DNA from: Montifringilla adamsi
Lineage: Eukaryota; Chordata; Aves; Passeriformes; Passeridae
Assembly (NCBI GenBank): GCA_017590115.1
Contig: JAGGNK010008226.1
Coordinates: forward strand, 8,664,567 to 8,728,566
Direction of reading: 5' to 3'
Length of the DNA stretch: 64,000 nucleotides
Shown in pieces: positions 22,207-33,803 of this stretch (the first letter of the stretch is position 1; each line of letters starts with the position of its first letter). Below the pieces are notes generated by a model. The model did no database searches. It saw only the letters and a program-made list of their open reading frames with translations, and had not been told where the DNA came from. The translations under genes and the position numbers were made by a program.

Positions 22207-23774
22207 GTGCGGCCGGGGACGGGGGCACCGGGACCGCGGCGGGGAGCGGGGCCGGGAGCGGCGGGGCCGCGCCGCCCCCGCGCCCTTTGTTCGGCCGGGC
22301 GGGACAAAGCGGCGGGGTNCTCCTGCCGAGCCCCTCCGCGTCCCGGCGCGGCCCCCGGCCGGGCGGCGGTTCCGGGGGTCCCGCGGGCTGCGGCCGCAGC
22401 AGCCCCGGCCCTGGCGCTGCCCAGAGGGGCATCTCCGAGCGGGGCCCGCGGGCTGCGGCTCTGCCCCGCGGGCACCTCGTGGTCACCCCTGCCCCGGCTC
22501 TGGAGGGGCTGCGCTCGCAGCGGGGCAGGGTGGCCGTCCCGGGCAGGGGTGGCCGTCCCGGGCAGGGGTGGCCGTCCCGGGCAGAGTGACCGTGCGGGGC
22601 CGTGCTCCCTGCTGGGCCATGTTCCTGTGAGGAGCAGGTTTGGTGCTGGGTGGGAGCACAGCAGCCTCACCTCTCTGTTCCATCCTACGAGATGTGCGGA
22701 GCAAGAGTTCTGAGCTTCGTTTTTGTCATTTCTTTAGTTTTACGTAGCTATCCTGGAAAATTTGAGACACATTTTCAAAGGCATTCAGGCACCCAGTGCT
22801 GTGCAGAGTCCATAAACCCACCCTGGAGTCTGGTCCCAGCCCGAGCAGTTGGTGTCCCTCGAGCCCCCTAAACCAGCTCTTTCTGCCTTCTCGCATTTCA
22901 GTTGTGTTCCTCTGCAGTGACTCTTCTTTCACCTGTTTTTTTTCAGCCTAACCTTTCTCCATTATTTTCCTTCATCTTGTTTCCTCCCTCTGCTCCTAGT
23001 GGGTCCCAGAAAAAACCAGACGGGTGTTTTTCCCTGCTGTAAGGCAGCTCTGCAGCCCGGTGCTGCCGCAGCCCTGTCGGCGGTGACACTGATGTGTGCT
23101 GGGTGGGAGGCACTGGATGTCCCCTGAGCACTGGGGCTGTCCCCGAGGGTCAGTGCTCGTTCTGTGGCCGTCCCCTGGTGCCACATCCTGCCCGTGTGGT
23201 GCCGAGCGCTGGCTGGCCTGTGCTGACCAGGGAGGGGTGGTGGCCAGCACAAGGTGGGAGCCATGGCCTCTGCTCGAGGCTCTCAGGAGGGGAATCTGTG
23301 TGTGAGGCAGGACCCTGGGGACTTGGAGCGAGCACTGCAGTGATCCCAGGGCTGGGGTGTGGAGGGAGGAGAGATCTTGTTCATCCTGCAGCAGAACACA
23401 GGAGTCGGCCTGGCAGTGGCTGGAAGGTGAAGGTCAGATGTGTCCCTAAGGCAGCAGGAATTTATCCACTTGGTGCTGAGCTTGGAGTGCCTGCAGTGGA
23501 TGTGTGGCAGAGCTGTTTCTCTCCTGCTGCTGCCTGGCTGATGGAGCTGTGTCCCACCAGCTTGTCCCTGTGCAGGGGTCACCCATGCTGTGCCTGTACC
23601 CCTGGGCGGTGAGATGGGACTGGCAGGAGAGGAGCCACCAGAGCAGGTTGTTAGACCTGCACAGAAAGAGATTACCCCAGAAAGGAAGGAGGGTTTGTAT
23701 GATTCTTCAGCTTTCTTTTGTGGTTTAAAGTGCTTTCAGCATCACACAATAGATGAATCTGTTTTACTTGTTTA

Positions 23775-23945
23775 CTGATGGAGCAGCAGTTGTGGCTGCT
23801 CCATCTCTGAAAGTGTTCAAGGTCAGCTTGGACAGGGCTTGGAGTAACTTGTCTAATGAATGAGATCCCAGCCCAGGGCAGGAGAATTGGAACTCGATGA
23901 TTTTTAAGGTCTCTTCTAACACAGACAATCTGTAATGCCATGATT
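23775..23945 (+). mobile_element. CR1-like 3' end, diverged
   Basis: An old CR1 tip in + orientation: 'gtggctgctccatctctg' and 'gtgttcaaggtcagcttgg' precede 'gatttttaaggtctcttc' and an eroded tail near 23935. The higher divergence from the CR1 pattern suggests an old insertion in PWWP2B intron 1. Confidence 0.7.
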
Positions 23946-24141
23946 ACTTCTCCTAATCTGTAGCGAGTGCTGTGGGGAGCGGAGCAGGAGGAAGGCCTGC
24001 CACCCTGAGCACCCAGGGCACCCCTGGCCATCCAGGTCCTGACTGGATGCCTCTGGTGTTTGGCCACAAAGGCAGGTGCAGTTTTGAGCCCAAACTGCCT
24101 GCCTGGGTGTGCAGGGGCTCAGCCCATGGGCAGCAGGACTG

Positions 24142-24244
24142 CCTGTGCCCGTGCCCTGCCTGTGCCCATGCCCTGCCTGTTCCTGCACCCTGCCTGTGCC
24201 CATGCCCTGCCTGTGCCCATGCCCTGCCTGTGCCCTGCCTGCCC
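24142..24244. repeat. 17-bp minisatellite in PWWP2B intron 1
   Basis: The unit 'ccctgcctgtgcccatg' (17 bp) recurs about six times with small variants. Confidence 0.9.
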
Positions 24245-24697
24245 TCTGCGCCTTTAGGAATGGGGGGATTCAGTCATGCCTGACCTTCCAGGTGCTGGGG
24301 AATTATCTGCAGAAAAAGTGCTCGTGTCCCTTCTATGCGTGTCCCTTCCTGCCCCAGCCTGGATGATGCAGCAGCACCAGGGCCTGCCCAGTGACTGGCA
24401 GTTATTTGCTTCCAATAATCTGGCTCTGCTCAAAATGAGCTCCATAGTGTACATGCTCAAGTAGAGATTTAAATCCTGCTACAGTGTTTCTGATAACAAG
24501 ATCTGGTAGTTTTACTGCAATTGAAGTTACTTTAAAAGTTGGGTTTTAATTATGCAGGGGTATAAATAAAGGAGGATGGCATCTCCTGTACCAAGCAGAG
24601 AGTGGATTGAGGTAACCAAGTCCAGTTAGCTGCAGCTGCCCCAGAAAGGGGGATTACAAGCAGGGTGAAATCCCATCAGCAGTATTTCCTGCTGCTT

Positions 24698-24992
24698 TAA
24701 TCACAGAATCCCAGAATGGCTTGGATTGCAAGGGACCTTAAAGCTCATCCTGTTTCACCCCCTGCCACAGGCAGGGACACCTTCCACTGTCCCAGGCTGC
24801 TCCAAGTCCCATCCACTCTGCCCTTGGGCACTGCCAGGGATCCAGGGGCAGCCCCAGCTGCTCTGGGCACCCTGTGCCAGGGCCTGCCCACCCTCCCAGG
24901 GAACAATTCCTCATTCCCAGTATCCCATCTAACCCTGCCCTCTGGCTCTGGGAAGCCATCACCCCTTGTCCTGTCCCAACAGGCCCTACTGA
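24698..24992 (-). mobile_element. CR1 LINE 3' end (reverse)
   Basis: This reverse-oriented CR1 in PWWP2B intron 1 starts with 'aatcacagaatcccagaatg', then 'aagggaccttaaagctcatc', 'caggcagggacaccttccac' and 'gggcactgccagggatcc'. It is moderately preserved. Confidence 0.93.
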
Positions 24993-26789
24993 GAAGTTTG
25001 TCCCCATCTTTCTAACAGGCCTCCCTGCTGAGCTGGTGCCTGGCACAGGCTGACAGCCGGGGAGGGCAGTGGCCTGGGCTCTGTGGGCACGTTCCGTGGC
25101 ACAGAGGCTGTGTCCTGCCTGGTGGGGTTACAGGGTGCTGGTACATTAATGCTGCAGGCATTAATGCTGTGAGTGAGCCTTTGGGTGCTCCACTTCTGCC
25201 AGGCGAGGAGCTCCATGCCACTCTGGAGGGTTCAGTGAGCTGAACGGGGGAGTGGGCTTGTGTCTACATGAGGAGCAGTTTTCTGTTGTGACCAAGTCAT
25301 GCAATCCCACTGCATAAAATAACCATAATTTTTAGCCGTCATTTCATTCAGAAATGGTCTCACTTTGGAGTGTGGATGGTGCCAACATCTCTGGCTGTAC
25401 AGACTGTACTGGCTTGCTGGGTTGTCATTTAAAGACACCTACATTCTTGGTTGTCTCTGTTTAAAAAAAGCCTCTTGAAACAAAAATATTTTGTTCCAAA
25501 TTACGTGATTTCAACAGCTTAATCCTTTCCCAGTTAAACTGTCATTTAACAGCAGGTTGTTGCACTTTTTCAGTAATGGGGAAGGACTTTGGAGGCTTCT
25601 CTCTGTCAGGAACTCCACAGCAGTGGCTTTGTGCTGCTCTTGGTGAGAGGTGTGGCACAGAGTGGATGCTTTCAGCTCCTCTTCAGTGCTCTCTGTTAAT
25701 GCTGCCAAAGTGTCCCCTTCTGTGACACCACCAAGACACTCCTCCCTTGCCTCAAGAAGGGTCCTTCCTTCTGGTGGTTGGAAAGAAAGCAGTGGCTGGC
25801 AAGGAGGGGAATGGGACTGTAGCATCCAAAACCCACTGGTATTTGGTCTGTACCTGTTCTCCATTCCTTTGTCTCTCCTTTGTGGCTGTCCTGTACAATA
25901 TTTTGCTATTATTAAGAAGGCCCACATGCTTCGCTGACGGTGTGTTCTCTGCAGAAGTGTCTCTGGAAAGCCAAGGCAGGGAGCTTTGCCCAGTCAGAGT
26001 CGGTGTTTCAGGGCAGAATCTGTCCTAGTGCTGTGTTAGCGTAATATTTCTAATGCCAGGCCAAGGGCATAAATTCCTACATTTTGGAGACATGAATTGC
26101 AGTTGTGAGTTTCAGCATTTCAAAGGATTTGCTTTTGCCAATATCCAGGCAAGATACTGTGTCCAAGGCTTGGTGGCCTGTTTTGAGGCTTGGCATTGAA
26201 GGACAGAGTATCATCACTGTTAACCCTGCTGTTCTGGAGGAGCTGTGGGTGCCTTGTGTTACCAAATACAGCTGAATATGGAGAGACCGAGGAAGAGGAG
26301 CAGAGCTGTGTCTTGGTGAACCTGTGCAAGTTATCCACCCAAGTCAAGGTGTTCAGGTTTAGAATGAAAAACTGGAAAATCAGCCATGCATCTGCAGTGA
26401 GAAGAAGGGCAGTTTCGTAGTTGCCAAGGCTAATCTGGATCACATCCCTCCTCCGGCCTTTGCTGGCCTGCTGATGCAGTAAACTGCTTTGTGGGATAAA
26501 ACTTACAACTTCTTAGAGCAAAACTTTGTGCAAAGGGTTCATAGAAATAGAGGTTTTTATCCCTCTGCCTTTTCTGGGAGAAGAGTAGGACACCTTGCCA
26601 GATTTCTGCGCTGCTGTTATTTTTTTCAGTGGCAGAATTGACTGCTTGATCTTAAGAGTGAAGAGAAGGTGTTGAGTTCCCAGTACTGAAGCTGTGGGAT
26701 GGCGGGATCTTTTGGGTTCCCAGCGAAGCACCTTTCAAAGCTCCTGACTCTTGTTTCTTTCCCTCCCTGTCCTTCTCGCCCCAATTTAG

Positions 26790-28419
26790 GTCTGGATTGT
26801 TCTGTCTGCCATCCTCCTTCCCCAAGCACGAGGACCCCCCAGCCGGCGCCTGCGCTGACGGAGCTGCCGACGGCGGGGTTGCTGCGCAGGGCGAGCCGGA
26901 GCCACGGCCCGCTGGCCACCGGCCCGCCGAGGGCGGCGCGGAGGAGCAGGTGCCACCGCTGCTGCCGGCGCCGGGCAGCCTCCCGCCCTTCCCTCCCTAC
27001 TTCGAGGGAGCCCCGTTCCCCCGGCCCCTGTGGCTGCGGCACACCTACAACCAGTGGGTCCCGCAGCCGCCGCCACGGACTATAAAGAGGACGAGGAGGC
27101 GATTGTCGCGCAACAGGGACCCGGGCAGGCTCATCATGAGCACCATCAGGCTGCGGCCCAGGCAGGTGCTCTGCGAGAAGTGCAAGAACACGCTGAACCC
27201 CGAGGATGCCAATGCGCCGCGGCAGAACGCCAAGACCAGGAGGAAGCTGAGCATTCAGGACAAGGAGCAGAAAAAGCACAGCGACTCTGACTACGTGGAG
27301 AAAAGGAACAAAAGAGAGAAGAGGGAGGATGACAAGTTTTCTGGGGAACTGGTGCATCGAACGCCAGTTATAAAAATATCCTACAGTACTCCGCAAGGGA
27401 AAGGTGAAGTGGTAAAAATCCCTTCCCGGGTTCATGGCTCGGTCAAACCGTTCTGTCCGGAGCAAGCGTTGCAGAACGGAGCCGGGGACCAAGAGGAGAG
27501 CAGGGACTCTGAACGGTGTCGACAAACCAAATGTTTAATGGACAAGTCAGCAGGCAGCCAGCTTGCTTCCATTCCAAAACTGAAGCTCACACGGCCAGTG
27601 CATTCCAGTGTGGATGTCCCACCCCCAAAGATACGGCTGAAGCCCCATCGCATCAACGATGGTCAGAGTGTTTCAATTTATAAGGCAGAACTGATTGATG
27701 AAATCAATGTCCTCCAGAACAGCGGGGAGTCCAATCCCGAAGCGTTTTACAATGATGAGTCCACTGACAGAAGTTTGGCTGAGATATCTTCAGGCAGTTC
27801 AGGTGAAGATGATGACTTCAAAAGGTTTCCCCAGGGTAAAGATGGACATGATAACTTGGCTTTCCTCATGAATTACCGTAAAAGAAAAGCAGATTCTTCT
27901 AGTTTATCGGTGTGTAGCAATGACAGTCTAGATGAATCCAAGTCTTCTAGTTCAGAGGTGACATCACCAGAACTGTGTGACTTTTTGCCTGGTGATGACG
28001 CCTCCGTCTCTTCATCTTCAAAAGATGAGCGTAAAATTGTGCCACCACTGACAGTCAGACTGCACACCCAGAGTGTGTCTAAATGTGTTACAGAAGATGG
28101 AAGGACTGTTTCAGTGGGGGATATTGTCTGGGGTAAAATTCACGGGTTTCCGTGGTGGCCAGCACGTGTTCTTGACATAAACCTCAGCCAGAAGGAAAAC
28201 GGGGAACCATCGTGGCGAGAAGCTAAAGTGTCGTGGTTTGGTTCTCCAACAACCTCCTTCTTATCTGTTTCAAAACTCTCTCCTTTCTCGGAATTTTTCA
28301 AACTGAGGTTTAATCGCAAGAAGAAGGGCATGTACCGGAAAGCGATCACGGAAGCTGCGAAGGCAGTCAAGCACCTGACTCCAGAAATACGAGATCTCTT
28401 AACACAGTTTGAGACATAA
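26790..28419 (+). CDS. PWWP2B: PWWP2B, coding exon 2 with PWWP domain
   Basis: This exon carries nearly the whole PWWP domain-containing protein 2B. Numbering from the Met at 22127, it shows a proline-rich segment with PPYFEGAPFP (about 95-105), a basic stretch PPPRTIKRTRRR (about 120-131), a CxxC motif CEKC (155-158), the conserved VIKISYSTPQGKGEVVKIPS, an acidic/serine-rich stretch SSGSSGEDDDF, and a C-terminal PWWP domain (about 468-555). The hallmark PWWP is intact at 481-484, and the protein ends in LLTQFET and TAA. PWWP domains bind H3K36-methylated nucleosomes and DNA. PWWP2A and PWWP2B are reported partners of an MTA1-HDAC-RBBP NuRD subcomplex in the nucleus. The wording VWGKIHGFPWWPARVLDI and the CEKC region fit PWWP2B better than PWWP2A. 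The frame is uninterrupted. Confidence 0.96.
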
Positions 28420-28533
28420 CTTTGCCTCCAGTATCAGGTGAGTGATTGCTACACTAACGCTTGCCATGAAAGGCCTCCTGGTGCTTTTTTAATCTGTATT
28501 CCACTATTTGTTTGCATTCGTTTTTCCATTAAA
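28420..28533 (+). promoter_or_regulatory. PWWP2B: PWWP2B 3'UTR start: splice donor and proximal poly(A) signal
   Basis: The sequence CAG|GTGAGT, a perfect donor consensus, begins its GT at 28439, 19 nt after the stop codon. If the donor is skipped, ATTAAA at 28528-28533 with GT-rich sequence downstream (28545-28590) could end a short 3'UTR of about 130 nt. The two signals imply alternative 3' ends, which is inference. Confidence 0.5.
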
Positions 28534-30865
28534 TCTGAGATTGGCAATTGTGACGTTTACGTGCTTGGCTGTTAGTTGGTGGGGGTAATTTCAGAGGTGG
28601 TGAGGAGCTTAATTCCAAACTTTTGGGGAGCATGGGAATTGGAGCCCCTATTCCCAGAGGGAAATGCAAGCCAGGTAGGACACTGTGAGGAAGCAGCCTG
28701 TTCAAAGAACTGATAAACCTGTAGCTGTGTGCTTAGAAGAATAATAGCTCCTAGGCTTTCAGTTTCCTTGGGTCAAAGAACTAAAACTTTCACTGGAATT
28801 AAGATGACATTTATCATATGTATGTGCTGGTGCCCAGCAGTTATCTGTAACAGTTTGGGATCCCTTTGCTCCCCTCCCTTGTGATCCCTCTGGTATGGAT
28901 TTCTTATGAAGGCCCTTTACGGCTCCTCAAAATGATTGTACCAAAAACTGTCTTTGTGGAACAGTATTTCAATATTTCTCACAGTACTTGGGGTTTGGTT
29001 TGTACTTAAATGTTCACTGTTTCTTTGGGGAATGACCTGGATCAAATGAAATTCCTTTGTGCTTTACATCTGTGTGAGGACATTAGGTGGGAATGGAAAC
29101 GTGAGAGCTGATTCTTTGTAATGTATGGATTTCCCTTTCTCATCAAACAGTCTGCCTGGGATGAAAATTTGGTACCAAAAAATACAGGATGTGGCATGAC
29201 TGGGAATGCAAGTTCATGGGAAAATCCAGTGACTTGGATGAAACCTGGAATCATTTCACAACCTTTCAGTCACCACTGTCCAGACAAGACCTCAGCTGTG
29301 ATGGTGTTAGACAAGGGGGGATGAACTTTTTGTCGAAAACCAGAGGTATCACTGGGAAGAGCCTTGTGTCAAAGACCATGCTTTATGCAGAGTGGATTGT
29401 TATGTTGTCCCCTGAATGTTGTGCTCTGTTTCATGCTTGAAGGACTCTGTGTGAGCAAGCCAGTGCTGCTCCTCTGGACTCTCTTCATTATCTGAACTGG
29501 GACTGGGACAGTCAGTGCTCATGTAATCCTGATGGGAAGATGGGTTTTTTTTCATACCCTTGTCATGGGACTTCACCCCTTGCTTGAGTGTGATGAAGGA
29601 CTTGCTGTGCTTGGGTTATGACTCCATCTCAGCAAGCCTGGCTGGAGTAAATAACCAGAGCATGACATATTCATGCTGTGTACTCAGGGTGTCTGGACAA
29701 CCACAGCAGCAGCATTTCAGCTTCCTTCTTGATCTTGCCCATAGAACTGCTGCTTGACTCTGGCTAAGGACTTTATTATATCAAGAGTGTTTGGATTGGA
29801 CCCAAATTCCTATTAGCTAGATCAGGAGTATAAATAAACCTGCTGCCCAGAATGTCCTGTCCTTGCCAGTGGAAGAGTCCTGGCCAATCCATGGCTCCTG
29901 TCTGGACAGTGCTCTGGTTAAAGGAGCAGCAAACTTCATCTTCTGAGCTGTCTTCACTGTGTGTGTAAGCAGTTTGGGACAAAGGTGAGGAATGTCACCT
30001 GTCATGTTCCTGACATCTGTCCTTGCCCTTGTGGGTCCAGGGTGGCTGGCATGGCCCAGCCGCAGGAGAAGGGACAACTGGAGGAAGCACCTAATGCTCA
30101 GATCAGACAGACTGGCTGTGCCTGTCAGTGCCTGGGGAGTGGGAAAGCTGTGGCCAGGAGGAGTCCCACGCCCAGAGCTGGAAGTCAGAATGGGAGGATG
30201 CTTCCCCCTGCACGCTGGCCCACAGAGAACGCTGGCTGCTGGCCCCAGCAGGAGCTGGCCAGGATGGGGCACAGGCTGCAGGGCAGGCCTCGAGGAGGAG
30301 AGCCCTTGCTCCTGAGACACGATGGGATCTGAGCTGCAGGTACACAGCAGGTCTGTGAATCTGGACAACATGTGGATAAGAAAATGATGGATGGGATGGG
30401 ATAGCCTGGATTAGACCAGAACTTTCCTTCCCTCTGTGCTCTTCAGCCAAACTTCTGCATGTGTATATGGGTATATACATTTAGCAGATATCACTGTTTT
30501 GTTGGCCTCCTTCAGCTGGCTTTCCAGGGGATTTCCTGCCTTACATGTCTGAGCTGAGCTGCCAGCACAGTCTGCCAGGCTGAAGACAACATGACTGTTG
30601 GATAAAGAACTGCAAAACTAGAAAAGCAGAACTACACAACTGCCTGTGTTCCATGTGTCACATTTACATAGTTTCCCAATTAGACCAGCATGTCTGGAGC
30701 TTTGGTACATCACTTATAAAACTGCTTATTATTTCAGAGAATTGTCTGTACCTAATTCTCTCCTTGCAGGAGCGTTGAATTTTGTTGCTTTCCTTGATTT
30801 TCCACAAGGCAGAACTGAAGTGTTTCCTTCAGCTGCTCATTCACTGTCCTTTCCTGAAGGATGGC
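28534..30865. other. Unannotated sequence downstream of PWWP2B
   Basis: Mostly AT-rich, no recognisable exon or repeat. It may be part of a 3'UTR intron. An AATAAA at about 29833 has no other supporting context. Confidence 0.4.
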
Positions 30866-31024
30866 ATGAAAGGGTTTTGGCTGGAAGGGACCCTGAAGTC
30901 CATCCCATTCCACCCCCTGCCATGGCAGGGACACCTTCCACTGTCCCAGGTGCTCCAAGCCCCATCCAGTCTGGCCTTGGGCACTGCCAGGGATGCAGGG
31001 GCAGCCCCAGCTGCTCTGGGTAAC
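30866..31024 (-). mobile_element. CR1 LINE fragment (reverse)
   Basis: A reverse CR1 fragment with 'ttggctggaagggacc', 'tgccatggcagggacacc', 'gggcactgccagggatgc' and 'agccccagctgctctggg'. The complement of the tail is missing at its left edge. Confidence 0.9.
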
Positions 31025-32616
31025 CTGGTGATATTGCAAGAGAACACTACAAAATCCATCATGCTGGGGCTTCACCAGCAGTGGCACAAAGGTTTTTGTC
31101 ATCAGAAGGAGTCCATGAAGTGGCTTCAACACTGACACTGCTCATTCTAATCCTGGCCACAGCAGAAGTTTGTCACTGGTGATACTTTCTATTGTAAAAC
31201 TTTCTGTCTTCTGGCATGTGATGTGTTCTGCGGAGGGTAGTTACTGGAAAAATGTACAAACACTGCAGGTCATTTGTGGATGCACAAAACTGGAAAAATT
31301 GGATTTTTTTTTTTTCTTTTAGCTTGGTTTGGGTTGGAAAAGCTGGTAGGATCACTTCTTGTTGTTACTGCTTTGTCCTTAGGGTTTCTTTGCAAGGAAA
31401 GTACTAGTCAGGTAATGGCAGGGTTTTAATTAAGTAAAACAAGTTCCTGGAAAAACAACAGGCAGAATAGCAGCCTGTAGAACTCAAACTTGTAAGACTT
31501 GGTTTAGAGTAGTGCCAGGAGAGACATGTCCACTCAGCATCTTCTGGGGCTGCTCTGTAGCTTCCCTGGTGTGTGACATGAAGGAGCCAGCTCAAGGCAC
31601 AAGGATAGCAGTTACCCCTGGCTTGGAGTGACAGATGTTTGCCTCTCCCTTAAGGAAAGCCCACCTGAGGGCCAGGAAGGGGGAGCCAGGAGCCTTGGGC
31701 TGGTGTCACACAGGTTTTATGGGAATGAACAGTGGCTGTGGCTGCTGCTCCAGCTGTGCCTTGGGCTGGTGCACAGGAGGGACAGAGACCTGTGCTTCCA
31801 AAGGCCCCCTTTCCCTGCACCAGGAATGCTTCGTGTGGTGGGATCAGGGGCTTTACAAGGAACATGTGTTGCTCCAGCCCTGCTGTGTGGGGAGGGTGTG
31901 CCTGCAGGGACAGGCCCTTGGCAGGGCTGGATCTGCTGCTCTGTCATCCTCCTGAGCGGCTCCTCTCTCCCTACACAGAGATGTGCAGTAAACCTCTAGT
32001 AAAAACTGCTGGTAGGTTTTCATCCACATCTCTGCATGAAACAAGTTTACAAGAGAGATATTCCTTTGCTTTTTCAGTCTGGAAGATCCTTTATTCTTCC
32101 CCTCTCTCCCCTGTCCCCAGGCTGTGACTGTGGAACCATTAAACTTGCAGATGTTGAAGGCTTTCCTTTTAACTGCTATGAGCTTAGCAGACCCTCAGTG
32201 TCAGTGCATCAAGCGATCCATCACACTGCTGCTGCGTGCAGCAAACTCAGAGCTGGCTGCGTGCTCGCTGTCTATAGAAACCACTCATGTAAAACCTGGA
32301 GTACCACGTTGTGACTTCACCTTCAAAGGTCTTCAGGGCTCTGCGTGTCCATCCAGCCAGTGCTGCTGCCAGCAGTTTGTGAAACAGCATGAATCACTCC
32401 ACAGCTGTATTTTCTAACACACCTGCCTGGTCACATGGAATATTTCAGTGCAGAAGATGAATGCTTGAGATTTTTCTTGCCCTGCTTTCCAGATGCTTCA
32501 GTCCACTAAAACCAGACATCCGATTTAATTACTGTTTCGCAGTCTTCCTGCTTGGAAGTCAGCGTCTCCATGCTAATGGAGGTGGGAGAGCAAGTCCAGA
32601 ATATACTGCGTTGTAT
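31025..32616. other. Unannotated sequence
   Basis: No supported feature. An open frame at 32124-32417 follows an AG, but it has no recognisable domain. Confidence 0.35.
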
Positions 32617-32720
32617 TTTTGTGTGCCCAGCACTGATGGTTGGAGCTGTGCTGCATTTTTGTGTGCCCAGCGCTGATGGTTGGAGCTGAGCTGCATTTTT
32701 GTGTGCCCAGCACTGATGGC
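32617..32720. repeat. 40-bp tandem repeat, ~2.6 copies
   Basis: The marker 'gtgtgcccagc' recurs at 32621, 32661 and 32701, an exact 40-bp period. The unit includes 'ctgatggttggagctg'. Confidence 0.92.
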
Positions 32721-33674
32721 ACATTGGTGCCATCCTGCTGAACTGCCCGTTCCAAAAGCGCTTGCCCGTTGTGCCCAGGGGCTGCCCTCGGGGACACCCA
32801 GGTCCGTGCTGCCCTGTGCTGCCAGCCGTGGCCCCTCTCCATCCACTGTGCTCCCAGGAAATTGTGTGGAAATGCCACCGGGCCATACATTGTGCTATTT
32901 CTAACTGCACCTGCGCCGCGCCGGTGCCGGGAATGCGATCGGCTTTCAGAGCTGTAACTTCAGCTGCTGGAGGAGATTGTATCCACCCAAGGGCTTAGCA
33001 GCCCTCTTGGGAGCAGTGAGCTGCTCCGGGGCTGGGGGTCTGCAAGCTGCAGTGTTGGCCGAGCGTGCCCACAGTGGCAGGGCAGGTGGGTGTCCCCCAG
33101 CAGTGTCACCAGCCCACAGTGCCCCCACTGCCTGTAGGGTCCATCCACACAGGGTCAGGGCTGTGCCAGGGAGAGATGTGGGGACAAAGAACCTGGACAT
33201 TGGTTTCTCTGAAAACTTACAAATAAAGTAAAAACAGAATTTCTGTATGTTTTCCTGAATTGTGTTTATTTACTTGTTTGGTTTTTTAACTCAAGTGGAG
33301 GTGTCCGAATTGCAGCCACAATTCCCCTTTTCCCAGCAAGCAGGGAGAGCAGCAGGATGGGAGCCAAGGGGCACCCAAGGGACTTCTCTGGTCTCCCAGG
33401 CAGGGCTCGGAGCTTGTCCTGCCTCTGTGGTGCTTAAGCAGGTATTTGTACAGTGTTGAGCACCTCCAAGGTGCACTTACAGAAAGGCCACTTTGGGCCA
33501 AAAAGCAGTGGGGGATTTTGGGAAACTTGGCGGTGGCTCTGTGTAGGGAAGGGTGTCTGTGCTCTGCAGGTGAGGAACAAACAGGTTCTTCACACAGCAG
33601 CCGTGCACTGCTGATGGCACGTGCAGCTGCTTGGCTCGTGGGGCTGCCTGGCACAATGGGTGACACAAACTGTA
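32721..33674. other. Unannotated sequence
   Basis: No supported exon, RNA gene or repeat. AATAAA occurs near 33222 without supporting context. Confidence 0.35.
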
Positions 33675-33803
33675 CGATCACAGACGGGTTTGGCTTGGAA
33701 GACACCTTAAAGATCATTTTGTTCCACCCCTGCCATGGCCAGGGACACCTTCCACTATCCCAGGCTGCTGCAAGCTGCATCCAGCCTGGTGTTGAACAAC
33801 TGA
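33675..33803 (-). mobile_element. CR1 LINE fragment (reverse)
   Basis: A short reverse CR1 tip: 'acgatcacagacgggtttgg', 'caccttaaagatcatttt', 'gccagggacaccttccac', then 'caggctgctgcaagc'. It ends at 'gtgttgaac'. Confidence 0.85.

Larger units (their letters stand above)
21820..22640 (+). promoter_or_regulatory. PWWP2B: CpG island promoter of PWWP2B
   Basis: A dense CpG and GC-box region with no TATA box covers the end of the 68-bp array, exon 1 and the start of intron 1. It fits a broad CpG-island housekeeping promoter. One undetermined base (N) sits at 22319, and a 19-bp GC-rich tandem triplet ('tggccgtcccgggcagggg') lies at 22525-22585 in the 5' part of the intron. The assembly may be less reliable here. 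Confidence 0.85.
22207..26789 (+). other. PWWP2B: PWWP2B intron 1
   Basis: The intron is about 4.6 kb, GT at 22207-22208 and AG at 26788-26789, with a long pyrimidine tract before the acceptor. The splice phase (2+1) joins the conserved reading frame exactly. It carries two CR1 fragments in opposite orientation, a 17-bp minisatellite and otherwise unannotated sequence. No additional coding exon is recognised. Confidence 0.85.

Noticed and set aside
26626..27525. Antisense frame of 299 codons over PWWP2B exon 2
   Set aside because: It is the shadow of a real GC-rich coding exon, with no independent motif or regulatory signal.
32124..32417. Cys-containing frame of 97 codons after a CCCCAG acceptor-like site
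   Set aside because: No known domain, no matching donor and no neighbouring exon.
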